This document shows, piece by piece, positions 48,861-60,912 of a DNA stretch of 64,000 nt. Location of the stretch: positions 1,364,001 to 1,428,000 of the forward strand of contig JANUWF010001224.1 in the NCBI GenBank assembly GCA_026120185.1, read 5' to 3'. The translations under genes and the position numbers were made by a program. Each line of letters starts with the position of its first letter. Within the stretch, counting starts at the first letter, position 1. The notes below the pieces were generated by a model, which did not search any database, was not told the DNA's origin, and worked only from the letters and a program-made list of their open reading frames with translations. Source of the stretch: Voacanga thouarsii (lineage: Eukaryota > Streptophyta > Magnoliopsida > Gentianales > Apocynaceae).

Positions 48861-51800
48861 TGTAACACCCCACGACTACATACCCTAAAGGGGCGGGGAT
48901 GTCACCCCATCTCGGAGGACAAAGGGTCTTTAAAATGAGGTATAAAATATAAAGGCAAACCCCCAAACGAATCAAATTTAGATAAATAGAGAAAACTATT
49001 ATTACATCAGACTCAAAATGGAGCAATACGAAATAAAACGAATATCGTTCAGAAACTTAAACAACAGTTATCTCCTAGAACCAAAACGTAAAAATAGCAA
49101 AAGCTCCAATTATCACATGCCTCACTTGCTCAGTATAGCCTACCTCCTGAAAACATAATATAAAATAGTGTGAGATTAAATCTCAATAAGTCCTGTGTGT
49201 ACACATGGTATTTTAAACAGTTCGTGTATGCATAGAGAAAAATATTTGCAGAAATATTTGGCAAGTCATAAATAATTTTCCTTTTGCAATGAGTGGGTTT
49301 TTCACATAATCGCACTTTATACAAAACAAATCCACCACTCGAATCAAGGTCATGTCGCCACACATTGGGCTTCATGAGGACAAGGCACCACATTTGTGCA
49401 CCTTGCCGAGACCAGATTGCCACACGTTGGGCGTTCTGATCAAGGTGAGTGTACAGCTCACCGGGTGAAATACTCCTCCTTCTCTACGCCCAACAAAACC
49501 ATCCGGGTGTTCATGCCGAGAAAATAAATAATACCTTACCAGGTACAAATACTAGCTCGGACTGGCTTGACTAACTAATACTGTCGCCTTTTCAAGCAGA
49601 GCTCATCTTCTGGAGGTGGCCTCCTGCCGAAAGGCTTACTCTAGCCCTCCAAGACTAGTATTGTTAGCCTACCCCTATTGAGTATTCAACGAACATATTC
49701 GTCAATTCCTAATTCAAAATTTTTATACCTTAACTTTGTACAATGTGGTTTTCTTTAAAAGAGTTTTCTAAAAATTTAGAAGAAAGAATAGTTTTCTTGA
49801 TAAAATCGTTAGCTTAACAAAATCATTTAAAGAATAAATATCCACGTTTACAACCCAGGTAAACATAGTTTAACAGTAGCATCACAAAGCTTTACAACAT
49901 AGACTTGCCATCACAACATTTAACAAAAGAGTTTATGTAAAGACTTACTTGATGTACCTCAGACAAATAAGATAAAATCACAGCTTGCTTCCTTCAAATA
50001 TCCTCCTGATCTAGAACCACATATTATTATTATCAGGGTCTCAATCGATTCAAACATGCTCTAAACTTATTTATTCCCATAACAATTCACAATTCTCTAT
50101 CTAACTCCAAATAAATTATCCAATCTCCAAAGTTCATATGCTATAACCATATATTCATCAAAGACATGAATATTATATCAAAAAGGCTTGACTTGACCAT
50201 CACAACTCATATCTATCATTACCAGAGTAAAATATGGCATTGCAATGCATCGAATATGCTTAATTAATTACTCAACTCAAAATACCCATTCATCATGCTA
50301 ATGAAAATCATCAACCATATTAAACCTTAATTTCGACATCAAGGGTAAGGATTCCCTTACCTTGCGACAACCGGGTTAACAAGATCTCGATGCTCCTATG
50401 GTGTTCGTCTCGAGTTCGTTCGAGTAGAAGAGAAAAGCTGCATTCTTTCCTTCCTTTTGACCGAAATCAGGTAAAAGGGATGAAATCAGCCTTTAGGTGG
50501 CGTGATTCAAGGGAAGAAAAAGAGAAGAATTGATGGAAGAAAGGAATCAAGAGGTTAAGATGGTTTTTGCTTACCTTAGAGTGTGATCGGTTTCTTGCAA
50601 GGAATTGTTCTTGTGATTTTCAAAAATTGTTGGAAGATTCTTACTGGAATTTTAATGTAGAATGGAGAGGGTAGTCAACTACTGTGATTTAGGGTTAGAG
50701 AATATTGGTTTAGGGTTAAATGGTGGTGTTAAGAAAGACTCCTAATTGCTTTAGGTTTCGTGGACAGCAAGGCTAAAAATTGCAACTTGCTGTACACCTT
50801 GTTGCTGCCGAATTTGGGAGAGTTTATGAGGAGAAAATATTCTGCAATTGCTACCTTAGGCTGGCCGAAATATTGCTCAAGAAAAGGGCTATGTGCATTC
50901 AGAGTTTTTGGCCAAAACAAGGAAGAGTTTGAGTAGGTTTTGAGAACTAAAATTATGTGCAAGAATGGCTCATGTGCTGTGCGAAAATCACTGAACCATA
51001 GGGGAGAAATTCTTGACTATTTTAGCTGTTGTTCTGCTGCGATTTACAGAGAAAATGCGAGGGTTTTAGGCGCTGAAAATTGGCTTAATCAACTGAGGAT
51101 TTTGGTAGGTTTTGGTGTGCAGAATTTTCGTTTGAATTGGAGTGCAAGCTGGCCAAAATTTCCTGTGCAAGGCTGGCCGAAATTCTGGTTCCTAAACTGG
51201 TCGAATTTCTGGAATTTTGGTGAGTAAAATCTGGTTTTTGTGTGGCTAAGGTAATCTGAATTGATGAGGAGTGTTCTAGATGTTTTGAGCTAAGATTTGA
51301 AGAGTTGGATTGCACTTAGGAGTGCTAGAATTTCGGACAGCTTGTGCTTGCACAAGGCTGCCGAAATTCTGCTAGAACAAGGAAGCAAAACCTGGTTGAA
51401 GTAGGATTGAAATAAAATCTGATTTGCTAAAGGATTTTGGATAAGATTTCCTAGTGTTGGAAGAGTTTGAGTCGGCTAAAACTCCTTCAAAAAGTGGCGG
51501 TACCTAGCTGGAAAATTTTCCAGATTTTTACCTAAGGTTCTAGGTTCAAAATCCACAAGGTATCCAACTAGAAAAATAACATTTTAATTCCAACTATCCA
51601 TTACAAAATCTAGTAAGTTAAAATCAAGTTGGAATTTAGTTTTTCAGCTAGGGTTTTTTCGAAAATCAAAGGGAACAAAAGCTGAAAATAAAAGTAAACT
51701 TTATTCACATAAAAAATCCTTGAATTTAGGAGATAAATATAGAGACTTATTTCCTTAGAAAAAATGGCGCTGAAAATTCACTATGATAGCTAGGGTTTTT

Positions 51801-52188
51801 TCGTCCAAAACAGGAGGGAATCTAGGAAAAGAATTTCAAAAAGGAACTAAGATTCGCAAGAGGTAAGATTCGAACTCGGGTCACCAAGGAAAATCACCAA
51901 ACCTAACCGCTATTCCAAATCAACTCCAATACTAATATTTCCCTAGAAAATTCTTTTCCACCCTAATTCTCATCCTTCCATCTCCTCTACTAAACTTCAC
52001 TTAAACAACTCTCAAGTAATGCAACAACACAATTATTTCTCACCAAATAAATCAAATGCAAGAGCAACTTTGAAAATCACGTGCACTCATGCAAGAATAA
52101 TTTTAAGATAGCACATGAAATGTGAAATGCTATGCAATGTATGACTTTTTTTCCTATAGTCAAAGGTGGTTTTGGGCGGGGTATTACA
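48861..52188 (-). mobile_element. Long gypsy solo LTR inside chromovirus pol
   Basis: Plus-strand ends TGTAACACCCC and GGGTATTACA with the perfect 5-bp duplication TTCAT at 48856-48860 and 52189-52193. On the minus strand it starts TGTAATACCCCGCCC, like the LTRs at 9056 and 17630, so it comes from a related long-LTR chromovirus of another subfamily. It is 3.3 kb long with no internal genes left. A GC-richer block at 49330-49690 parallels the one in the 9056-12847 LTR. Frames of 60-100 codons inside it have no recognised domain. Confidence 0.95.
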
Positions 52189-52193
52189 TTCAT

Positions 52194-53831
52194 GGCTGAT
52201 ATAATTGGTATAGGTTGCTTCCGTGCATTCTTAGGCATCCCTTGAAACTGAAACTCCTCTTTTCCAGGTATTTTAAACCTCACCTTTTTACCTCGACAAT
52301 CGACCAACGCATAATTCTGAGATAATCAATCCATTCCCAAGATAACATCAAAATCTGACATATTAATCTGAATGAGGTTGACACCAAGCACATGCTCCCC
52401 AATGCCCACTCGACAATCTCGAAATATAGAGTTAGAGGTTAAAATTTTTCCTCCAGGTGTAGCAACTCAATAGGTGTCAACAAGATGCTTAGGTAGAATA
52501 CAAAAAATTTTAGCAAATTTTAGGGATACAAACGAATGGGTGGCTCCACAATCAAACAAAGCATAAGCTGGAAAAGCATTAATGGAAATTGTACCTGCAA
52601 CAACATCGTCTGACTCGTCTGCCTCTTGTTGGGTTAAGGTAAACACTCTAGCATTAGTCTTCTTCTGCTGTGACTGCGTCGATTGCTGCTGTTGTTGTGA
52701 TTGCTGCTCAGAAGGCTTAACCCCTGGTTGCCTTGGGTTAGGACAATCTGCTACCTTATGACCAAGTTTTTCACAACCAAAACATGCCCCAGTCTTAAAC
52801 CTGCATTCACCCGGATGAATCCTTCCACAAGTCTCACATGGTTTCCTTTGAAAAATAGCTCCAGTCTGGCTTTGCTTCCTTACTGGAAATAGTGCTCGTT
52901 TTTTTGCTGGTTGGAACCCTCTAGTAGCCGACTTGGAACTCGGTCCATAATTGCCAATTGGTCTAGACCTCTTCACCCCTCTTTCTGCATCACCTCTACG
53001 AATGTCAGCTTTAATACGAATACATCTTCTAGAGGAGTCCTCATAGTCCCGTGAAGGAACCGAAGATAATCTGGCCTGGATGCGACCCAAAAGTCCTTCC
53101 TCAAACCGAAATAGCTTCAAATTACCATTCGCCATTAGCTCAGGTACATACTGACCCAATGAGTTAAACCTATTGGTATACTCTACCACTGACATAGAGT
53201 CCATTTGCTTCAAGTTGAAGAATTGCTTCTGCTTCTCCAAACGTAGAGAATCTGGAAAATAATGATCCAAAAATGCTTTCTTGAATGTCTCCCATGCTAA
53301 TGGTTGGTTATCTACTACATATACTGGAGAAGTCCCTTCCCACTATTTTTGTGCATCTCCCACCAGGAATGGAATAACAATCTTGCCTCTGATATCCATG
53401 GGTACTTCCAAAACTTCAAAGTTGTGCTCCATCTCTTTAAGCCACTTCTCAACTTTCTCGGGGTCTGATCCTCCATCAAAAGTAGGTACATTAGCCTTCT
53501 TCAAATGTTCATAATGAACTTTGGTACCTGAAGCTGCCTGTTGGTTGCGATTTTCCTGAGCTTGCTTAATCTGATGTTGACCCTGCATGACTTGCGCCAT
53601 CACATTAAATATTGCAGTCATCTCTGGAGGCATAGTAAAGGTCGCAGTCTGCGATGTAGATCCTGATATTGGGGGTGGAGGTGGTGAAGGATTCCTCCCA
53701 TATGACGTGTCCTCACCTTGCCTAGGTACACGCCCCTCTCGGTTCAGTTGAGCCAAAGGCACATTCATGTCGTCACATTCAAAAGGCTCCTCTACACCAC
53801 TAATAGTCCCCACTCTTCTATTGTGAGCCAT
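52194..53831 (-). pseudogene. Chromovirus gag-protease, broken by single stops
   Basis: ATG at 53831 opens a Pro-rich N terminus and a capsid segment with VPTFDGGSDPEKVEKWLKEM near 53490-53430. TAG at 53343-53345 breaks the frame, which continues in phase to 52467 with capsid (DHYFPDSLRLEKQKQFFNLK), two zinc knuckles (CETCGRIHPGEC and CFGCEKLGHKVADC, about 52840-52745), a Gln-rich linker and the protease motif ALFDCGATHSF near 52560, where the usual Ser after the catalytic Asp is Cys. A TAG-type stop at 52467 and a stop replacing Trp in ILGMDWLS near 52325 follow. The frame reaches 52194, where the solo LTR begins. Capsid and nucleocapsid are otherwise complete. Confidence 0.9.
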
Positions 53832-53887
53832 CTATCCAGCCGAAGTAAAATAAGTAAATAAATGAATGCTTAACATAAATGCAAAGG

Positions 53888-53889
<2 letters not shown>

Positions 53890-53981
<92 letters not shown>

Positions 53982-53998
53982 TGATGATGATGATGATG
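53890..53998. repeat. (ATA)n then (ATG)n microsatellite in gag leader
   Basis: About 30 ATA units pass into about six ATG units between the primer-binding site and the gag start on the minus strand. Confidence 0.95.
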
Positions 53999-54116
53999 CC
54001 AAAAAAAAAAAAAATCTATGTACCACTTCCTTTTTAGACTCTCCCTCATGTCCCACACTCATTTCCAAGTTAGAATTCATGTCTTTAGTGTCTATCCAAA
54101 TAATCATAAACCAGGG

Positions 54117-54130
54117 TCTAATACCACTAA
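54117..54130 (-). other. Primer-binding site, tRNA-Met type (minus strand)
   Basis: The minus strand reads TGGTATTAGACC a few bases inside the 5' LTR, two changes from TGGTATCAGAGC; both changes could be decay. Confidence 0.75.
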
Positions 54131-54131
54131 A

Positions 54132-56148
54132 TATCATGCCCCGAATCCGGGTCACACCCGTCCCTGAGACACAACACAGCCACATCCTCTAAGGTTTTCC
54201 TCAAAGAATGCGAAGCCTCACTATTGCATAGACTAAATCATTAAGAAAAATAGTTATGATCCTACTATCCAATAATACAAACCCCCCCCCCCCCAAAAAA
54301 ACCCCAATAGCAATAATCCACAAGTTAGAATTGAAGCTAGTAACGATAATAGTCTAACCCAAATACAATAGTTCATCTCAACATATTTAACCTAAGAAGA
54401 AAAAATTTCAAATTGCAAAAGGGACTATCTAAGGTAGAATGTCCATTAGGATCCTTGCACTAGCCATCCCATCTTACTCCCATCCGTCGTCCTCATCAAA
54501 CTCGAACTCATCATTAGTATCTGAAAATGTTGAGTTAAAAGAGTGAGTGAAAAACTCAGTAAGTAAAAATTTCCTATCCTGTGGTATTTAAGTATGGAGT
54601 TTCATAACATGTCCTTTTCAAAACGTATGAAAACTTTCACTTACCAAGTTTGAAAACAAAGCATTCAAGTTTCGCTTGTAAACAGGATAATTTAACAATA
54701 GTAAACCCAACATAATAGTCAAATGGTTTAAAGATAGAGGGAGGAAACAAACGATCAGGGACACAAGGAGACTCTAGAGCAATAGTATCAATGTAACATG
54801 TATTTACAATGCACATTTAATTTCACTAGTACATTGGGACATAAGTAAATGCACAGCTAGTGGGTCGTCACTGAATTCAGTCCTAGCATTTAATCCTATT
54901 AGGGGACCATTTTTACAATCATTTAGTTGGCTTTTTGCCCATGCCAATGGGTTCATTCATTCGAAGTGGAAAATGTTCCTCCCATAGCCAATACACCAAC
55001 TTGTCCTAAAAACTAATGAACAATTTATTCCAATACTAAAGCCAAAGTTCATCTATACATTCAACTAGCAAATCAAAGATTAGCCCAAATCCTATATTAT
55101 TATTATTATTTTATAATAAGCTGAAGCCAATGACAAAACTCTAAAATAATTTGCTTCACAAGCTTAAATAAATTTTTTTTAAAAGAAACTTTTGAAAAGA
55201 ATTATTTCCAAAAATGCTTGCTAAACCCCTTTCTTTTAAAATACCAAAATTTGTTCCCCCCCCCCCCCCCCCCCCCAAAAATGTACGCTGCAGATAGAAT
55301 GTACAGAAACATTTTTTTTTTTTTTTGCTTGTGGGGACATCAAATAGTCCCCACCTCAAACATACCTGCTCACGTTCAGTGTGCAACCAAAACCAAATTT
55401 CTCTCTCTCTTTTTTTTTATATGCTTGTGGGGACATCAATAGTCCCCACCTCAAACAGAATTCTCAGAAAATTGCTCACGAACAGTGAGCAATGTAGAAG
55501 ATATTTTTTTTTTTTTTTTTTGAAGGCACAACAACAATCACAGCAACAATAATATTTTTGCCTAACACAGAAATCGTAGACGACGGCTAGCAAAAGCGAA
55601 ACACAATTTATTCTTTTTTTTTTCTGTTTTAGAAAACATAGAAGAAAGGTCATTCTCACTTGCCTGGAACTAATTCAAACAATCAAACAACGCTTCAACT
55701 CCAATATCCACTTCCTAGGCCTTTTTCACCGCCAGTTCCTAATACAATAGCAAAACCCCAATCAATTCTGAAAGTATCACCAATCTAATGCCTATATAAA
55801 ACCTCCATAAATACTTGGTAATCAATTAATTAGGCTACTACAAACGCGAATAAGAGGGGAGATGATTAATTACCTTCAATAGTACCCTGTGGTGATAACC
55901 CTAATTGTTTCTCCCCTTTTTGTTCTTCTCTAGAACTTATGTCTCTGCCTCTTGATGTTTCAAACTCGTGAGTGAGTAACTATCATTGTTGGAGAGTATA
56001 AGATATTAAAATTTGCTACCAAACCCACCACTTTAATTCACAATTTAAAATGGTCCCCACAAATTTATACAAGCCTCAATTGACTACATTAATTAGGTAA
56101 TTAAAATAACCTAACATTGCCCTCCCACTAGTTGGGTCGGGTTTTACA
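54132..56148 (-). repeat. 5' LTR of the chromovirus (minus strand)
   Basis: Plus-strand ends TATCATGCC (decayed from TGTCACGCC) and GGGTTTTACA, followed by the duplication TTAGG. Collinear with 43604-45834 with frequent C/T and G/A differences. It has short versions of the microsatellites that are expanded in the 3' LTR. Hairpins GTGGGGAC...GTCCCCAC at 55331-55354 and 55427-55449, and ATTGCTCAC...GTGAGCAAT at 55471-55493. Confidence 0.95.
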
Positions 56149-56153
56149 TTAGG

Positions 56154-57900
56154 TAAAGAATAGATAATTCTGTGAAAGTTAAAATCTTAGTGATCATTAT
56201 CCATTATTTCTATAAGGGCATTACGATACTTTGAAGCTGACATGTTTTACATTCCTTTTACTTCATTGGACCTTTGGACCGGTATTTTAGTAACACTCGC
56301 TCTACCAGATTTTTTATCTTTGTTGCTAAGTGCTGTCATAATTTGTTTATGTTTCCTATATTTCTTCTTAACCCTGTTCCCAGAGGGAGACCAAGAAATT
56401 GAGACAAACTGAGCGACCATCTCCTCCCCACTTTGGCTGCTTTAGTTAAAGTTATTTTATGGAGTCTTATATTAAAAATATGCTCTTACTTTGAGGCTTT
56501 TGTTTTCTTGATTGCTTTTGTTGTTTATTATACTATGAAAACAATATTCTTTTTTTGTGGATAATGTTTTTAAAGAAGAGATATCTCTTCACATGTAATC
56601 CCCAACCATACTGTCTTTTGGAGATTAATGTATATTTATTTTGCCAGAAATAGTGAAAACTATGCTGAAGGTTTTCATTTTGTTGTGGTAAGTTTGAACT
56701 AGTATACATAGAATTGAAATTCCTTCTGAATTTGGGTTCCAAAATGGAAGAGGAATATGTTTCCATATTGTTATGTTTCATAGCAGCATGACTAACTTAC
56801 GTCCTCACTGCAAATTAATTTATAAAAACAAAAAAAAAAACAAAAAACTTGTGTCCTTAACTTTTTCTCAGTACTTGGAACATACGTAGGTGCAGGTGTC
56901 TATGTGTTTGTGAGTATGAGAGAGAGTGTGTGTAGGTATGCTGGCTTGCTTCTTTGCTTGAACTTTTGGACATGTTACGTAAGCCAGCCAATTGACTACA
57001 ATCTTGATTCTATGGTGACAACTATACTCTGTAGCCACCAAGTACCCGTAAAAAATGTGACTAAAAACGCTACAGCAGCGTCTTGAAATTTATATGCTTT
57101 TGTGAGAAGCTAGACTGCGCTTACAGCTCTGATATAAAGTTTACTTCTAACTTAGCAATGTGTACTAATCTGTCTAAATCTAGTTTAGGGATATTGATGG
57201 TGAACCAAACCTACATCCAGCGCCACCCCTCCGGAACAAAGAAAAGGAAAAGCGAAAAGAATGAAGAATAAAAATATCTATGATGATTGAGATATTCGCA
57301 AAGTGAATGGCCTCACATGCCAGCAATGTTGGTGATTGGTTGTTCTCATTGTAGATTTTAACAAAAATGAATGAATAAATAAAAAAGGAAAAAGATAGTT
57401 GTGCTTCTTAGGTATCCGATAAATAATCATTTCTAGCTTGATTAGTGTAATTTTCGACTAGAATGTACTGTGAAAGCTCCTAAAATGAGTGGTATGTAGA
57501 TTATAACATGTACATGATCTGCAAGAAATAGTCTCCACAGCTTGCCATATAATTTTTCATGAAATATGGAGCTGTGACCCAAATTTACCACATCATTCTT
57601 CGTTTACTCTTTAGGAGTTAGATGGTATGATTCTAGTATTTGTCCTTCTTGGCTGTGTGCACTTTAACTGTTTTAACTTGTATTTTGAAATGAATTCTGG
57701 TATTTGTTTAATCCTATAGGGATTGCAAAGACTGATAGATTTCAGGATTTAAAATTTTCATCTTTGCTACTCAATAATTGTCAGAAACAGTAACAAATTT
57801 CCTGGTTGTCTATTCTACCTGCTAAGTTACTGATCCATGTTTTGCGTGTCAGTTATTGCATTTAACAACAAATATACAGTGTTCTTTGCACAATTATTAA
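56154..57900. other. Host-like DNA, no firm gene
   Basis: Not similar to the neighbouring LTRs. A possible plus-strand exon starts after TTCCCAG at 56384 and reads RETKKLRQTERPSPPHFGCF before a stop; it is unidentified. The rest looks like intron or intergenic sequence, with long T-rich tracts. Confidence 0.35.
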
Positions 57901-57920
57901 AATTTATGCTTTCTTGGCAG

Positions 57921-57968
57921 CATATGCAAGATGAGGATGCAGGACAGCCATACCGAAAGTTGTTGTGA
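57921..57968 (+). CDS. Possible terminal exon of an unidentified host gene
   Basis: A pyrimidine-rich tract and TTGGCAG acceptor are followed by CATATGCAAGATGAGGATG..., encoding HMQDEDAGQPYRKLL and a TGA stop. What follows (57969 to about 58160) has the look of a plant 3' UTR. I do not recognise the protein, and no upstream exon can be joined with confidence. It could equally be chance. Confidence 0.3.
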   Translation, partial: HMQDEDAGQPYRKLL

Positions 57969-58402
57969 GCATTCTGAAGTTTTATGTAATAAGGGTGGTG
58001 GCTGAAGTAAAACTAGTAGTTCTTCAGGACACAAAAAATATGGCTTTCCATTTCTTGGGACCTTACCCTCCTAATTTGCTTTCTATTAACATTTGCCTGT
58101 CGGCGTGAATTAATAATATAATTGTTGTGTATTTTGTAAATTTGATATTTTCCTATCATAATGTCTGGCAGTCTACGACGGATCCTTCTATACGCTTGTG
58201 AATGAGGTGAGCCGAGTTTTTGGACTATCAAACCAATAGGTTCGGATGTTTTCCAAGCTCAAAATTGACTTAAAGCTTGAGTTTTGATTGGCCGATTAGG
58301 CTCCTTTACGATTTAAGCATATTCAAACTTGGCTTTTGAAGCTTGGTCTGGTGTATAGCCAGGCTTACTAAAGTATTAGCTCGATTCTTTTGTATTATTA
58401 GC

Positions 58403-59750
58403 TCAACTGGCGTGGGATTGGATGGTTTCCCTCGGTAAGGATTTGAATTCTTCATAGAAGAACTCCTTGAAATCCTCCATATGAGAGTCTTGAAAACACA
58501 AATCAACAGCTATAGATCCATCCTCTCCATGTCCAGGAAGGATCAAGCAATCGCCATTGTTGTCACGTGTTCCTGGACACATGTAAAGCTCTTTTCCCCA
58601 CCCAAAATCAAGATCATACAGAGGAAGAGTCAGCCAGCTGACAACTGCCAGATTTGGATTGCCGTAAATTAAAAGGTCCTTCATCATGCTTAAATGCATA
58701 GAGATCTTGAAATCACGATAAATCATCTTGATTCTCCAGAAAATTAATGGAAGAATGAACATACTCATTTGTCACTTGAGATATTACTTCTCGGATTTTG
58801 TTTGCAACGTAGCTTAATGGTTGAGATAGTAGCTCACCTGAGTATCCTGATGCGACCACATAGATGACTGCATTGCCGAAGTAATAGAGAGGCAATGGTG
58901 GTTGCATTCGTTTGCGGAGATCAAGAGTAATGCCTCGAGAAATTGGCACATCTCCACATACATGCATTAATGACCTCATAACGGGTATAAGGAGTTCCCC
59001 TACTTGCCTTTCTACCAGCATTAGCTTTGTTCATCAGGGACTGGATTTGATGTTTTGTTAGTTTCAATACAATAGTTGATGTTGCCTTTTTCCTTTCAGC
59101 CTCATTGCTTGATTGTCCGATCAGAACTGGTGGGAGATTGTATTGTTTGTGCCCAAATGGGGACGAAAAGCCCTGGTGAAGTTGTCCAGCTTCGAAAACC
59201 TTATGATCAAAGCAAGGGATAACTTCCAATGGTTCATCAGCAATAGCATGTGCAACAGTCTGTCCATCAGCAGTAGCATGTGAAGTAGTCAAGATGAGAC
59301 AAACGCCTCCACATTGAAACTTGGTAAGCTACACATACAACAAGGGGAAGATATCCAAGAGTAGTAGTTTTGTAGTCTATACATGGAAAGAGGTGATGGA
59401 ACTTCGGAGATGACAAGAAATTGCCCATGTCAGCTGTTGTTGCATCAGACTCGGCTTCTATGAGTTGAACTCCAGCAACATTGCAATCTACTTCTAGTCG
59501 ACCTCCGCCTAGGCAACGTAGGCGGCCTGCTAGAGGATAAAAATGTAACAATGCCTTGCTTAAGGAGCCCTCAAGGACTCTGATTATGGTGTCTTCTGGT
59601 TTAAGCCAATGCTGTTTAGGCCTTTAAAAGTAGATGGTTGGTACATGCATGATGCAACGAATTTGATCCCATACCGAGAACGGGAAACAACCCTGAAATG
59701 TTGGCTTTGTGAGTTTCACTAATCAAGAATTCTTCAAGGTAATCTTCGTA
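58403..59750 (-). pseudogene. BAHD acyltransferase pseudogene (hydroxycinnamoyltransferase-like)
   Basis: BAHD enzymes move an acyl group from acyl-CoA to an alcohol or amine; this one most resembles shikimate or spermidine hydroxycinnamoyltransferases. Read on the minus strand: N terminus near 59740 (LVKLTKPTFQGCFPFSVWD), HFYPLAGRLR near 59545, the catalytic H-x3-D as HATAD at 59266-59280, FGHKQYNLPPVLIG near 59150, RKRMQPPLPLYYFGNAV near 58905, and the structural DFGWG at 58595-58609. Damage: a stop before LVKL near 59725, a stop after PTIYF near 59615, a frameshift just before HATAD, about 7 residues missing after it, a frameshift with loss of roughly 25 residues near 58985-58930, another shift near 58725. 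Both key motifs survive, so the gene died recently or by few steps. No intron is evident. Confidence 0.85.
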
Positions 59751-60912
59751 TGTTTGTTTATTTTTCTTTTAAAAGGAATAGAGAATATGCGACCCTTTAC
59801 TCAGAAAGTTAAATTCATACAAAATTATTATTTGAGACGTAATATTTTAGTAATTCTTATCTTGTAACCTTAACTTGGAAGGATAAAGAGTATTTGGAAT
59901 TTACTACTAAATTCTTACCTTTTATTTGATTTATTAGTAAGAATGACAATTTCACGACTTTAGTAGGTCGAGTGAAAGAATTTCACTTAATGTTGTCTTT
60001 GTGGTCTCCCTCCTTATGCCCTCCTCCCATGTCGAGAGTCCCCTCTATCTTGTGAATGATTCCTGACTTTTTCTAAGAATTTCAAAAGCAAACTCTAGTT
60101 CGAATGAGAAGGAGACGATCAGTTTCAGTAGTGTTCTGATCTTGTGAGCTGGATAAGAAATGGGTGAGGAGTGGAGCGCTTTTACAAAATTTAATTGGGT
60201 GAAGGAACAGCCAATAAGGTTACACGTGCTACTAAACTAAAGATTTGGAAAGCAACATCGGCGGGGCAATTGAATAGAATGGCCCCATTTCTTTGTCTGG
60301 CCCGTGCGTTGATGGAAGGCCTAAAATGGCCTGGATGCTAAATCTTGTATGAAAAGTGTTAGTTTGTGACTATTTCATGTAACTGTTTCATTATTTGTAG
60401 TAATAACTATCTTTTTTTTTCTAAGAATTTCTATATATTTGTATGTGTATTTGACTTTTAATTTTTGTGGAAGGGTAATTAACAAATTAATATTATATAA
60501 GTATTATATATGTGATGCATCCAGATTCCATTGTTCAAATGAAAATGTAAAATGTAATACTTACTGTAAGCATTATACTTTTGTTAGTTGGATTTATATT
60601 GATTGATTTTAATTTTAATCCGAATTATAATTAAAAATATTATATATTTGATTAAATATATTATGTTTTTAGATATTTTATAGTTTATTATATTAAACTA
60701 TTTATTAGTTAATTAGTTTTATTTAGTTTTATTTCCATTAATTTTTTAGTTTTAATTTGAATAACTACAATAAGATTTATAATTTTCTCTTTAATGTGAT
60801 AAATGAGTTGAATTGAGCCGTTCGTGAGTTATAAATTGAACTTGAGTCAAGAAAATTAGCTCACTTGCATATGAATTGAGCTATAAATTGAATTAAATTT
60901 GAGTGATGTGAG
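59751..60912. other. AT-rich DNA upstream of the BAHD pseudogene
   Basis: May hold the old promoter of the acyltransferase. No gene, repeat or transposon end is recognised before the LTR at 60913. Confidence 0.4.

Noticed and set aside
50729..51315. Overlapping 76-95 codon frames on both strands
   Set aside because: Inside the solo LTR 48861-52188; no domain, and they shadow each other.
53832..54192. Poly-Asn, poly-Leu and poly-Tyr reading frames
   Set aside because: Translation of the ATA/ATG repeat in the gag leader; no protein domain.
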